From Paragonimus skrjabini miyazakii (taxonomy: Eukaryota; Platyhelminthes; Trematoda; Plagiorchiida; Troglotrematidae), in the NCBI GenBank assembly GCA_014338405.1, contig JTDE01000414.1, positions 98,882 to 162,881 of the forward strand: a stretch of DNA of 64,000 bases, in the 5' to 3' direction. Every line of letters begins with the position of its first letter. Position 1 is the stretch's first letter. The notes beneath the pieces are model-generated. The model had not been told where the DNA came from. It saw only the letters and a list, made by a program, of their open reading frames with translations, and ran no database searches. Positions 1 through 11,643 of this stretch are shown one piece after another. The translations under genes and the position numbers were made by a program.

Positions 1-3000
1 TTCACCACGAGCCACATAAATATTAACCCGCTCAGTACGCTGTTTAGCTGTCAGATTACCAGCACGTAGTCCTCTTAATTACGCTTCGGGAGTGTGAACT
101 GGTTCCAGCATGATAATTCGTCCAGACCAGGCCGCGTTCGGTTACTGGCTAGCTAGCTGAACCGAGAAGAGTGTAGCCCAACGTAACTCAACGGAAGAAA
201 AGTCAAAGGCAGACACGCACGCAGAACGAACTAGTCACCCCAGGTCCCACAAGTTCGACGTGCCTATAGTGAAATCATAGTATTGATTTTAAGCCGTCAT
301 CGGAGTTATTTACACATACAGTCAGTTTTACGTACAGTTAATTTCGATCAATCATTTAGTAATTTATAAATCCGCTTAGTTCCTGAATGCGGCTTTTCAT
401 TATTCGACGTTTGGTTGAAAAATGATTTTGATAACACAATCTGTTAGGGAGATATTGTATTTTTGCTTCCTCTGTTTGTACTTACCGATGCATGCTGGTT
501 CCCAATCCAGTGTCTTCACCGAGAATGCGCGGGTACATTCCTCCCCCCCCCCACCATTAGCTGACTGTGGTTTCAGCGGTGTGTTGCGCCCGTTCGCTCG
601 CCCGACTCGGTTAGTAAGCCTGTTGGGTGGTTTGGCCCCCAGTGTGAATAGAAAAAATTCAAATATTTAGACTTGTCACGCACGCCCGAGCCACGAATGA
701 GAATTGGGGTAATAAGCCTTTTGGTTTAGACTCCGGATTTTGTTGCCGGGTCCAAACATCTGAGACGAACTGCACAACAGTTACGTGCCGCGATTGTGTT
801 GCAATGACAACTGCAATGTTCGAACAATGAGCGTGTATGCGATTCGGCTTACAGGGGGTGAAAATCACCTTTCCAGGCGTGAGTAAAAGACAAGTTTAAA
901 AGATCCACCATATATGTGTGGCGAAACAGAAGAAAAATCAATCCATGCGCGAAAATGATATGCATAATCAAGGATGTTGGTGATGTTTTTCATAATTTTG
1001 TGTAGGAAAAGGAAGGTCAGAAAGAGCACTTAGTTGAAAACTGATGTTGTACACGTACAAAACTATCACCAGTTGCTTTCTGCTGTGACCACTACACCGT
1101 AAAAATAGGTTATTTTCATTTGGATTTAGTTAAGGAACACAGAATTTGTTTTGATTGACTCGACAAGCAATCATTGTGTCACGAGCCTCCTTGGACAATA
1201 ACGCCACATTCGGAAGGTCGATTACAACTTATCGGTGCCGTGAAAAGTTAGATATGGATAGCAACGATACTGTCAGTCACAAAGATTTTCCTAAAGGTCA
1301 TTCGGCTTCGATAGACTGGTAAGGATAAATTATGAGCCTGATTCGTTGACATGGTAAATCTATCTAACTCTCACTCTGAGCGAGTGTGATTCATTCAAGA
1401 CCGAACGACGTGCACCGGAGAATTCAAAGCCATTGATTTTGTTTACGGCGCATTTATTCCTCGTAGATTTTGTGACCCTCGTGGTTGACTGCAGTTATGT
1501 GGTTCCAAGCCAATCCAATCACAAACTGTTTCAGTTTACAGAAAAATTGGAGAAAGAACCAACTCCATTTGACACCATTTTTCCCAGAACGTGAAACTCT
1601 GTGGCAGTTTGCTGTTACCTATAATATGAAGGCAAAGATTGGTCCTTTCATTTTCTGCCAGGGTTTATTGGCTCATTATCTATCTAACCTGCAAACGTAA
1701 TCGTTACTCAATCAGTCAAGCTGACATTTTTCTCACACCTTGCCGACCAGTGACCAGATTGAAAAAACCATAAAGTTTTATCGATTGAGTTGTGCATGAT
1801 CTCATTTGAAGCAATGTTGTCTCCGTATAAATCTGTGAGCAAAACTGATATATATATATATATCGGACCGATATATCGGACCGATGAGCAACGGAGTCAT
1901 TTCGGGAGCTCGGAAATTCCACATTTGGATTGAATCACCCATTCATTCCACTGTCGCATACGGACTCTATCAACTGATCCAGAGGTCGACTGCCCTGGCA
2001 GGACTTCGTAATGTTCGTTGCAATCAACCAATGCCATTGTACAGCAATGAGATTATGTTACTAATAAGTAGTGTGGTATATTTGTTAATTTAGAAGAAAC
2101 CCAATTATGAATAATTTAGGCAGTGTTCCAACGTCGGAACGCCTTTTATACTGTTAATTTGTCATGCTTATCAAACCGCTCACTTGTTGAAAAATAACTG
2201 TTCTCTGCTTCCCCTTGAAGAGGTGCTAAGGTGCTTGATCAGGTAGTGGTGACAGACACATTCAACCTTGACAGGAACGGACGGTGTTAACGACCGTCAA
2301 TTTCATTATCCCTGCGCTTGCCAAATGTCCCGATCTCAAAGGCGTGATTACGTCGACATTCGACACCCATGCTGGCTGATCCACTGGGCAAGCCACTAAC
2401 CGGAGTAACTGATTTCCTCGGGATGTGATAGGCCGATAAGAATTGCCCGGCAAACCAGACAGCAGTAAACCCATGCGATCTAACACTTGCCGTGAATACA
2501 CAAGGCGATTCCACTTAGGAGTGTCGGTTGTCAGAAGGATAGAAACTTTTAGGTATTGTCAGCTGCAGTTCTAACGTAAACACCAGTTGGCAAATCCGAC
2601 AACCATTGGCTATTCCTCAGACCCAAACCCGGTGTGATTTCACAGTTTTCAGTGAACCCACAAAATTGCACTGCTTGTTCGCTGCTCAAGACTTCGATAG
2701 CTTTGAGTGGACGAGTTACAGTAGCAGTAAGAAGACGGGTTTAACCATTGTTGCCATCACAAGATATATTTGGTCGAACAAACAATCGATAGTGTAGGCA
2801 TTAAGTAGGTCTTCCAAGGACCTACTGGAGAAGAACGATTAATACTGTAGAATCAGATGAACCTAATCACAGTGATTCGAACAACGATGTCTAGTATTGA
2901 AAGCTGAACTTGTCACAGACAAACACGGGAGCGCAGTAAAAGTTTCACATATGTATAAACTTACCAGTATTCATGCTAACTGGATTCTTTCTATTCTGTT

Positions 3001-4383
3001 AGAATTGTCCTTCAGCCCCATCCGGAGGAAAGCACTGGATCAGAGTAAGTGGCACAGTGGCCAAAAAATCGCTTCACGTTAAAATGGCTTGAACTTAAAA
3101 CCCTAGTAATGATCACTAACAAGCAGAGAACTCGAACCGACTGCGTCTCTTTAAAACGAGCTGTATTGAAGCCCATCTGAAAGCGAAGACTTTGTCGAAC
3201 TAGGTGGCGTTTGGGTTATATGAATGACAAACATGAACTACGAATTCATAATAAAAAACCATCACCCACCTTGTGGAATGAAATCGGTGAATCCAACTTG
3301 ACTGAGAAATCCACACTGCAGAACTATCAATTTGAGCCAACGGGGCAACTAACCTGTTTTCTCTCAGGGCGATGTAATAGATCAGTCATAGGTACCGTGA
3401 GGTCAAGGACACAGCCCCTCCATAACAGTGTGGACAGGGCTTCAAATTCCTTCTGGTGGCGGGAATATGAGCTAATGATGAGCTCGCACACGAACCAAAC
3501 GCCAGTCTGGTGCCTTTGATTAGAGCAGGCTTGAAGCACAATGTATCTGAATGCAAAAATGGTGAACATATGTGAGTGACTTATGTTTTGTCTCAGGATA
3601 GTGTTCCTAATAACTTATGACACTTACGGGCAAGGAATCAACGCACATTCCACTGAGAACACATTCACTAGTAAGCCATTAATTAACAGTAACGATATTT
3701 CTACTGATGCACCCGTTTGCTCGGAACCTAACCATACGTGTGTTCAATTCGCGTCAACCGTTTGAAAGTCCTCATTAAGAACCTGTGCTACCTACAGTTA
3801 CCGAAAATGAACTGCCAGAAGCGTAGTACAGCAGAAACAAACAGCCTACCTGTTATTCGTTCACGGGTATTGCATTATCAGCCTATCGTTTGTTTAACAA
3901 TGTATCATATATAAAATAACATTTATATCGGATTACAAATTTTAGTTCACAACGGTGGTTTCAAACGAAGGTATCTTTTCAATAAATTATATTTCATATG
4001 GTCAATCACTGAATGAATAGCATAGGCATGCGACTTGTTATCCAAAAGGGCAGGTAACAACAAATGAAAGGACAATGGCGACTGATATGGTGAACAGACA
4101 GAAACCACTGGGGCGTTTAGCAGCTGTGGAGGAGACAGATAACGGTCACACACGGAAGGTGAAAGTTGGCTGAGGTTGGCAATAAACTAGTAGGGAAGGA
4201 AGTAGTTGTAGTAGTACTAGTAAGTTGACGCGCTGAACTATCTCCTGGTGGTATTGACTGGGCAGTCTCGTTGAAAACCTTGACTGCCTAAGCATTCAGC
4301 AACTCCAGATAGGGCCAATCACTCTAATTGGCTTCAATGTACTAGTTACTTTTGATTATGAAAATGAAAATACTGTCAGCGAC
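1..4383. other. no recognisable gene
   Basis: All open frames here are 102 codons or shorter and none resembles a known domain. Small landmarks are a ten-base C run at 543-552 and the AT-rich repeat at 1848-1885. I see no tRNA, no recognisable transposon domain and no convincing exon. The segment 2262-2514 has overlapping frames on the minus strand that I could not assign. It could be intron, intergenic DNA or strongly decayed repeat. Confidence 0.5.
1848..1885. repeat. AT microsatellite with short direct repeat
   Basis: An (AT)n run of about 16 bases is followed by two copies of a unit containing ATATATCGGACCG. The block is partly palindromic. No associated gene. Confidence 0.75.
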
Positions 4384-4755
4384 TTGGCGCCGCCATCAAA
4401 CACTTCACGGGATAGGCAAGTGGAGTACATTCGTTCAGAATGTAGCCAGATATGTAAACCAAATGTCAGTTTGTCGACGCATGTTCGTATACATCGACGC
4501 AGAAATGATACAGATCAGGAAGTAGGTACTCAGCCTCCTCCAGTCTTTGACTGCACCGACTGTGACCACAACTTTCCAACCAAAATTAGTCGCAGTCAAC
4601 AAAGGATGCGTGTGCATCCTGCTGAACGCAACCGCGAGAAGCTCAGGTGCATGAAAGCCGCTGGATCAAATTGGCTTCAGCATGAATCGGCTTTTGTCAG
4701 ATGTATCGATGAGCTAACTCCGTCGTGCTCCACTCGATGCGAACTTCATCACTGA
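4384..4755 (+). pseudogene. R2 N-terminal zinc-finger segment
   Basis: An open stretch of about 120 codons holds two finger-like units. The first contains ICKPNVSLSTHVRIH. The second reads CTDCDHNFPTKISRSQQRMR and then VHPAE, the usual form of an R2 C2H2 finger next to a VHPxE tail, but the first zinc-binding His appears replaced by Gln. In R2 these fingers and a nearby Myb-like region contact target DNA. The frame ends before the reverse transcriptase, so this is a fragment of the relic. Confidence 0.7.
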
Positions 4756-4879
4756 CCACCTGTTCTATAGGCGAAAGAAGAATGCTGTTTTCGTAGTCTT
4801 TTCTGGAAACTGCAGAACTGTCTACAAGACAAGCCGCGGCCTCCCGGATAACTGCAGTGAATAATAGTCCGAGGTATTT

Positions 4880-6088
4880 TTGGCTCAACAACACATTGAT
4901 GAGCGACCATCACGTGTGATTTTGCCCTCGGACTGGTCAATGGTCGCCCCGATCATTAGAGGGGGAGTTTCCCGCACTCCGAAAGGCATTGAAAATAGTG
5001 CTGCAGGGGTGGACATACTGCTTTCCAAACATTTGAAGCATATGAAAGCTGATGCCTTGGTCAGATATTTCAACCTTTTTTTGCTCACTGGAGGCTGCCC
5101 AATTCATCTGTGCCGCTGCCGCGTGATGCTTGTCCCAAGAGTGAATAACCATTCCCCTCCCAACGAATTAAGACCTGTCGTTGTGTCTTCAACGTTGATG
5201 CGTTGCTTTCACAAGATATTGGCTGATAGTTGGAATACGCGTTTGCAGCTGCCCGCTCTTCAGTTCGCATTTCTACATCGTGATGGTTGACTCGGAGCGA
5301 CCCCCCTAATATATGCGCTGCTCCAGAACCCATGCACCACGTCTTCCAGCCAGTGTGCGGCCTTTATTGACGTATCCGAAGCGTTCGATTCTGTCTCGTA
5401 GGATTCGATCATCAGGTCGGCAGAAGCTTTCGGTGCTGTTCTACCGCACAATACATTGCTGATTCTCATGGGAACGATTCTGCCAGCCTCGAAGGCTCTG
5501 TCCTGCGGTCCCAGCGTGATGTTTACCTGGGTGACCCACTGCTTCCGCTTCTATTCATCATGGTAATGGATGAGATGCTGGCTCTATCCCGACCGGAGAT
5601 TCACTACCAGTTCTACGGTCGGCGATTTTGCTTACGCTGACGATCTGGTCCTCTTGGCCAAAAATCCGGCGTGTCTCTTCGCAAAGCCTGCAGCCGCCGC
5701 TAGTGTTCTGAAGCTATCCTGACTGAAGATCAACACGTGTAAGACTAAACTCATGGCCATCTGTGACGAACATAATTACAACACAGCAACTATAACTTAC
5801 GAATTTATTCAATCTGACCTGGACATTATCCACTCACTAAGCGCCTCTGATACGGTAATCTACCTCGGTATCCCGTTAACCTGGAAAGGTAAAGCATTCA
5901 CTAGTCACCGACTGCAGCTTCGTACGGCACGGGATGAAACCATCAAAGCACCCTTGAAGCCGAATCAGCGGTTTCACTTTCTGAGACGGCACCTTATTCC
6001 CAAGGTGAATCACTCGCTAATTTTGAGTCGAGTCAACCGAAACACGCTCAAGGCTATGGACAGTATAATCCACCACTTTGTTCGGTAG
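4880..6088 (+). pseudogene. R2 reverse transcriptase segment (broken)
   Basis: This is the polymerase part of the R2 relic. The fingers region is open at 4880-5290 (LRPVVVSSTLMRCFHKILAD). The palm follows in a second frame near 5360-5405 with FIDVSEAFDSVS, which holds the first catalytic Asp and is then cut by a stop. The GDP...LLFIMVMDE block lies near 5530-5580. YADD at 5633-5644 is intact. The thumb is open again at 5753-6088 with APLKPNQRFHFLRRHLIPK. At least two frame changes and several stops are needed to read through, so no functional enzyme is made although the core active-site residues survive. Confidence 0.8.
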
Positions 6089-6405
6089 TTGCCCCGACTT
6101 TCCAGACACACCAACCAGTTACATCCACATCCCAATTCGGTTGGGCAGTTTTGGCATTCCAAGTTTGTCCACCACTATTCCTATTGCGCGCAAATCACGA
6201 GTTGAGAGACAGTCCTCCGGTTAATATCCAGTTCTGCGGCAGGTGGTCAAAGATTATTCGTCTGACCTTATCGATGCCATAGTACCAGTTTATGGTGTGA
6301 TAATGTTGAACAAGGAGGAGGCTCATGCATCGTGGATGGATAGACTGTATCATAAGCTAGTTGACCGTGGTCTTCAAAAATGTTTCGCCCCTTACTATCT
6401 AATCG

Positions 6406-6910
6406 TTGGCTGCTGAATTCAAACCGCATTTTCCCCAAGGTTCGACATTCATGCCATCCAGCGCCGATGCGGTCTTCTTCGGAATCAGATCTAGAATCCT
6501 CGAGGTGACTGAGGTGGGCACACACTTCTTCTGTCGTGACAGCTGCGGTCAACCAGAAAGCCTAGCTCCTATTCTCCAATCGTGCTGGACCATACATGTT
6601 GTGCTTTGTGTTTGGCACAACCACGTAGCCAAGGACCTGGCAAAAAGTCTGCGCGGTTTGGACGACGCAGTCCTAGAGGAGCTACAAGTAGCGGCGGCGA
6701 GCTCTTTCATCAAGCCGGACGTTATCGCAGTTCGTGACGGTGCTGCTGTGGTGCTGGAAGTCAGTATGATGAGCGACTACCGAAGCCAAGGTGTTTAGAC
6801 AGACAATGTTGTGAAGTACGGGACCGAAGAAGTTGACGCATGTAGATCCTCTCCTAGTTTCTATCCACTTCAATGGACGAAGTCTTATACCATGGTTGTT
6901 GGCCATGGCT
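6406..6910 (+). pseudogene. R2 restriction-like endonuclease segment
   Basis: R2 nicks its target with a C-terminal PD-(D/E)xK-type domain preceded by a CCHC knuckle. The knuckle is visible at 6532-6585 as CRDSC...LAPILQSC, where the expected His before ILQ is Pro, so one zinc ligand is lost. The catalytic strip follows: KPD at 6712-6720, RDG at about 6733-6741 and LEV at 6754-6762. After a stop at 6796-6798 the same reading continues with VVKYGTEEVDAC. The family match is clear and the domain is certainly inactive as it stands. Confidence 0.8.
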
Positions 6911-6915
6911 TCAAA

Positions 6916-7799
6916 ATAGTCATGTTTCTGTCGGACGGTTGGATTGTAACCTGATCGCGTTCACATTGATGAACGCTGTCTGTATGGAATTTTATAGATG
7001 TAACATTCCGTGATGTATAGAAAGAAAAGGAATAACTTCCAAACTGAGTTACGGTCAGGGTGTGTACTGGACTCCCGTCGTTGATATTTCTCGTTAACTG
7101 CAGACTAACACAGCACAGTAGATTGAATATCTTGGCTATAAATTCCAACACGCATGGCATAGTTTTCCCCTTCTATTGGCTAGGCAATACATTTCCTAGA
7201 TGGTCACTGGTACGTTTTTTGACTAATCGACTGCCCAAATTGGTCTCTCATTGGAAATGAGCTGTGGTATCTGGCGTACTTGACTGTCGTATCAAAAAAT
7301 CAGAACACTATTGATACAACAGGCACTAATTAACCCGGAGTTACTGAAAAAACAATACTCTTTTATAAGGAAAAGCCTGTTTACATCATTGGACACAAGC
7401 GTCCTACGTTTTGATTGACTTGTTTACCACTGTGTCCCATGACTCTGACTCAGGCTAACCTGAACCGGGTTAGCCTGTCACAATGACCGCAGCCTAAGGA
7501 CATCCACACACAACACTCACCACAAGTAGCTTCCACTGCACCGCTTGTAGCTCCATCCATTCACCCCGTATCCAATGTAAACCAAAAGGAATTAAACCAG
7601 GAGGTGTGTGAGTGAAGGCCTTCGTAGTCCAACTGACCAATGCTGGTTAGCCAGTTGATAGGCTGGCTCGAAATTCGAACTCCAATGTCTCGAGAAATTG
7701 TCAGAGAGAAACTCCAATGGTATGATCTACATTGGGGAGAAAAATATTGAAGGCATAATGCAAGAAGTGTTTCGGTATATAAGTATATGTTAGTGCACT
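6916..7799. other. no gene seen; small hairpin inside
   Basis: No domain recognised. A perfect hairpin with 10-base arms CAGGCTAACC / GGTTAGCCTG and a 7-base loop lies at 7451-7477. The segment 7610-7690 has weak tRNA-like words but no convincing A/B box pair. Confidence 0.45.
7451..7477. repeat. perfect 10-bp inverted repeat
   Basis: Arms at 7451-7460 and 7468-7477 are exact complements around a seven-base loop. Function unknown; no neighbouring gene to terminate. Confidence 0.7.
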
Positions 7800-8131
7800 C
7801 TAGAGAGGATGAGGATGAGGAACAAAATTCAAGGTTGACAAAACATCCATCACACTGTACACAAGCAATGCTAAATAAAATGAAAGGTAGAAGGTCACAG
7901 ACATCCAGGTTTCTGAAAATGGGAGCGGGTGAGTTCCAAACGACGATAATTGTTGGTTAATGGGAACAAGAAAAAAGTGGATATAACTGATATAACCTAC
8001 TTGACCTTGGCATACTCGCTGACTCTTGGTCGACGGTATACTATAAGTACACTGATGACACATTGATTCAAGGCGACCAGTGTATTCACGGCAGCCCACC
8101 TCGCAACGCCATATAGTCATGTCACCACGAC

Positions 8132-8850
8132 CTATGGCACCGATAGTTCCCTTGCGTACCGCGCGTTTCGTTCTCGGCCGCGCAACAACTGCTCGATGAA
8201 CTCGCGGACGCCCGTCCGAATTGCATTCCTCCAAGCAGTTCGGTTCAACGCTAAGTCTTCCCAACATCTAAAACCAATTTTAAAACGTGAAAGACTTACC
8301 TGCACAGCATCCTGGTATCTCCACTTTTCATATAGATCGAATATCACCCACAATTGATCGCAGCTGTCGCATTCCCATAGACTTTCCAGTCGGCCCCCGA
8401 CTGTAATCTCCACTTTTGACCAACAGGATTTCGCTTATCTGATCTCAGTTGTTCATACAACACCTGCTTCGGAATACGATCATCACTCATCCGACGGACG
8501 TGATCCAGCCAACGAAGCTGATTCAACATCATCCCGTTCATGTCCGCTCTCCGCAGTGCCTCTGTGTTCGGAACCATGTCCAACCACCGAATACCAAAGA
8601 TGCGTCTTAGACATTGCAAATGAAAGTGGCTCAAACAGCGCTCGTTCCGCTGATATAATGTCCACGTTTCACTGCCGTACAGCAGTATAGACAGCACCAT
8701 GGAGCGGTAGGCGAAGAGCTCAGTGCTCGGCTTCAGACTGTGATTCTTCAACACACGTCTTTCAAAACGTCCGAAAGCAGTACTGGCCTTTGCTATACGA
8801 GCTCTCAACTCGCGGTCCACGGACAGATCGGTGGACAAATTGCTAACCAA
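8132..8850 (-). pseudogene. LINE-A C-terminal domain
   Basis: The first part (8850 to about 8418) covers ARIAKASTAFGRF, LYGSETWTLY and RWLDHVRRMSDDRIP, the conserved region after the RT of this LINE type. The second part (about 8316 to 8132) continues with WEDLALNRTAWRNAIRTG. Between them sits a 77-base insertion bounded by 12-base direct repeats. Without it the two halves join in the same frame. The end near 8132 is taken from a stop codon. Confidence 0.75.
8317..8417 (-). mobile_element. 5'-truncated SINE-like insertion with 12-bp target duplication
   Basis: Identical 12-mers ATCTCCACTTTT (plus strand) sit at 8317-8328 and 8406-8417 and enclose 77 bases (8329-8405). The enclosed segment matches the tail region of the SINE copies at 32.64-32.73 kb and 40.82-40.91 kb, in the same orientation relative to the tRNA-like head. 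The duplication plus restoration of the host LINE reading frame on removal support a target-primed insertion. The copy lacks the tRNA-like head. Confidence 0.75.
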
Positions 8851-8859
8851 GTAGCAGAA

Positions 8860-9969
8860 ATCTGTGCAGCTGCTGACAACATCTCCATTAACGCGGATTT
8901 AGGGTGAAGGTACACAGATAGCACCTCCACCCGAAGAAGGCTGGAAGAAAGAAAGTATCTCAACTGTGTTGGTATCTAATCCAAACTTGGATGCCGCGGT
9001 CGCGAAAGCCGTGGCCGGTCGCTGTAGTTCGTCTTCACTGTGTGCGAACAGCGCGGTGTCATCTGCGGACAGAATCATGCGTATCGTTGAGGAATGTAGC
9101 CGAATTGAGGCGCCGAAACGCCATATACTCAACAGGCATCCATCTTTCCCACACTAAACCTCAACGCCGTTCATCACCGAGTCCTGAAAAGCAGCTGTTA
9201 GCATGGCAGTCGAATATCAACTAAATGGGGTTGGGGCTAGAAAACAACCTTGCTTCAAGCCAGTGACAAAGTCACAATCACCAGAGATCAATCCAAACGA
9301 CTATATCTTCGCCTTCATGCCCAGATGCAGCATTCTGATCAAACTGACAAACTAATCTGGACATCCAAACTGATCGAACATCATCCGCAACGCCTCGCGG
9401 CTCACGGAATCGAAGGCTTTGGTGAAGTCCCTAAAGAGAGCATACAGGGGGCTGGTTGCGTTCCCAGCACTTCTGTTGAATATGTTCGGCAGCAAACACC
9501 AGGTCGCCCTGAATTCAGATTGTTCCTCGGAAAAATTGGCCTTCAGAACTTTCGAATTCAGTTAGTTCGGGAGAATTCTTGCGAGCACCTTGTTTGCGCA
9601 GCTCAGCAGACTGATGCCCCGATAGCTGTTGGGATGTTGTCCGCTACCCTTACCTATAAACCAAGGTACGATAACGGCATCGTTGACATCTTGCAGCATT
9701 ACTTTCTGCTCCCAGATGGAGTGAACCAGCTGGAGCAAAGCGCGATCCAACGTCGGTCCACCATTCTTCAATATTTTACCTGGCAATCCATCCTTGCTTG
9801 CAGCCTTTCCATAGCGCGGTTGTCTGATCGCTCTTTTCACCTCTGTCGAATCCGGGATGATAGCAAGTGAAGATTTGATGGCCTGTTGAAACAGGCTGTT
9901 CATGGTCACCCAGTCAATGATAGCAGGACGATTGAGTAGGCGACCAAAGTGTTTGCTCAAGACTTTCAT
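8860..9969 (-). pseudogene. LINE-A reverse transcriptase, inactive
   Basis: The RT fingers are open at 9969-9562 with KRAIRQPRYGKAASKDGLPG and a GISLLSCANK block. Palm motif A DFTKAFD is at 9409-9429. The catalytic box reads SADD at 9058-9069, so the usual aromatic residue before ADD has become Ser. ALFAHSEDELQ follows, as expected for this family. A frame change separates the fingers from the palm and stops occur around motif A. It once copied LINE RNA at the insertion site and is now non-functional. Confidence 0.8.
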
Positions 9970-10474
9970 GATGTCCGCTGGCTGAGTGCACGAACAACCG
10001 GTGTCCAGGTCAACCAGTGATTTGGTAGACTAGACGGATGGACCGAAAATCATCTTAGGTGCATCGTAGAACTCCTTGTTATCGGCGATCGGCGTAGCCC
10101 TGCATCCGCTCACTTTGTTTATTCTATCAGTCGTCCTTGATCCCACGAACATGTTTGGCCAGTTGACGGCGAGTACTTCGAAATCTCGCTGTCTTGTCTT
10201 CATTGACCGGGTCCGGTGTGGAGGCAGCAAACGCTGCGTCCATCTTTCGTACCAAGTCGGAGATAGTCGCGTTGCTGTCGTCTAACCAGTCCGGACGTTT
10301 CTCACGTTCGACACTGATCGTCCCGGTGAGTGTTGGCGTGATATGTCTTTTCAGCTGTTGCCACATACCCTCGGGGGCATTGGACATCACAGGATCGTTC
10401 ATCGGACGAAGGGCAATGGCACGTTGAAAAGTAGTCCTCGTCTTTAACTTCTCCACTCATTTGATATCTAACTT

Positions 10475-11643
10475 CTACCGTTGTCTGGATGATCTGCAAT
10501 TAACAGGCTTGCACACAATGATGAACAATTTGGTCCTGATCAGCCTATTATCTGTGCTACATTTAGCGCTGCTCATCATCCGCGTGATACGCACTTCACG
10601 AATGTTGCGCTTCTGCACAATCACGCAGTCAAACAAATGGTGATAACGGCTTTGTGGATGAGTCCACGTCGTTATGTCTTTCGCATCCAGTTGGAATCGG
10701 GTGTTCGTGATAACCAGCTCGTGAGTAGCACATAGGTGGAGCAGACGATCACTGTTCTCGTTGATTGAGCCAATACCGTAGAGTCTGAGGAATGCCGGCC
10801 AGGCCACCGAGTCGCATTCAACTCGAGCGTCCAAGTCATTCGGAACAACCGGTGTATTGGATCGTCACCTTGGTTACACGCTCAGTCGCTTGACCCAAAA
10901 CCGAGAAATGAGAAGAGACTTGGCAACACCGTTTATTGGAAGAGCGAGACAAAATTAATCCACAGAGGCTGTAAATTTATAAGACGAAACGATCACCATA
11001 AATGGCTGAAAAAAAGCGCATCAAACGAAACAGTCATACATGGCAGTAACGACGTCAGGACAAATCACGTTTCAGGAGAGGTCAGAAAACAACGTGAGAA
11101 ATCACAGTCAAACGGCGCACAAGCATTCGACCGCACACCTGCAGTGAAACCATACCACCACCCAAGACCATACCATCCAAGTTGGGCCGGTTGATCGGTA
11201 TGGCGTGATGCGTCCTGGCTGTCTCGCTAAGAGACGCACCTCCTAACACGGTGCCAACAGGATAGTGGCGGACAGCTGGTCATAGAACTGGTCCTTTGTA
11301 TCAACAGTGTAATATATAGTTGGACCAAAAACACTAACAAATGTGGCGCCTTTACCTCGACCGAATCGTGGGCGTGTGGGCAGGATTCGAGGGCTGATGT
11401 GCAGTTCGCCTATCACCAAAACATTGATACGATTTGTGACTGTGAAACAGATATGCTCTCAATCACCGTCTGTCGGGTACCTATCCAGTAGAAGGTGTAC
11501 CCATCACCTGTTTCTCGGAGCTTACCTTGGTCTGCAAACTTTGTTTCATTCAGGGCTAGCGGTTCACTTCTGTGACGATCAGTGTGGTTCGGCGTCCGTG
11601 GAAATGCATCGATCCAGCATCGGGCGCAAATTCCAGGTTCCAA
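10475..11643 (-). pseudogene. LINE-A AP-type endonuclease, split by an LTR
   Basis: The N-terminal part (11643 down to about 11254) shows NETKFADQGKLRE, with the catalytic Glu in NET, and then ATFVSVFGPTIYY...DQFYDQLSATI. The C-terminal part (10849-10475) shows LDARVE (in the place of an FNARVG-type motif), LHLCATHELVITNTRF, TTWTHPQSR, FDCVIVQ and TDNRLIR, where the last catalytic His is Asn. The two parts are separated by the element at 10855-11248. The domain would have nicked target DNA to prime reverse transcription. Confidence 0.75.
10850..11253 (-). mobile_element. Solo LTR-like insertion with 5-bp target duplication
   Basis: CGGTG occurs at 10850-10854 and again at 11249-11253, flanking 394 bases. 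On the minus strand the insert begins TGTTAGGAGG and ends CCAATA, which would be a TGTTRGG / CCAAYA terminal pair with the final C of a CA end mutated to T. It contains a TATAAA-like word and an AATAAA signal, as LTRs do. The surrounding LINE-A endonuclease coding sequence resumes in the same frame across the insert. No similar LTR is seen elsewhere in the window. Confidence 0.7.

Larger units (their letters stand above)
4384..6915 (+). mobile_element. Decayed R2-clade non-LTR retrotransposon
   Basis: R2 elements encode one protein with N-terminal zinc fingers, a central reverse transcriptase and a C-terminal restriction-like endonuclease, and normally insert at a fixed 28S rRNA gene site. 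All three parts occur here in the right order on one strand but in shifted frames with stops. Visible landmarks are a CTDC zinc-finger start, the RT palm motifs AAFIDVSEAFDSVS and FAYADDLVLLA (YADD at 5633-5644), a GDPLLPLLFIMVMDEM block, the thumb motif APLKPNQR...LRRHLIPK, and the endonuclease string KPDVIAVRDG...VLEV. The co-linear order rules out chance similarity. No 28S sequence was recognised on either side. Clade is confident; the sub-clade is not resolved. Confidence 0.85.

Noticed and set aside
7610..7690. tRNA or SINE head (TTCGAACTCC)
   Set aside because: The B-box-like word has no proper A box upstream and no cloverleaf can be drawn.
8311..8417. LINE-A and the SINE sharing a 3' tail, as a driver/passenger pair
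   Set aside because: The shared segment sits inside the LINE coding region between 12-base direct repeats and removing it restores the frame, so it is an insertion in the LINE and not the LINE's own tail.
10853..11339. LTR with a right edge at 11339 (TGTTAGTG on the minus strand)
   Set aside because: The bases 11254-11339 read as endonuclease coding sequence (SVFGPTIYY, DQFYDQL), and the true duplication CGGTG places the edge at 11248.
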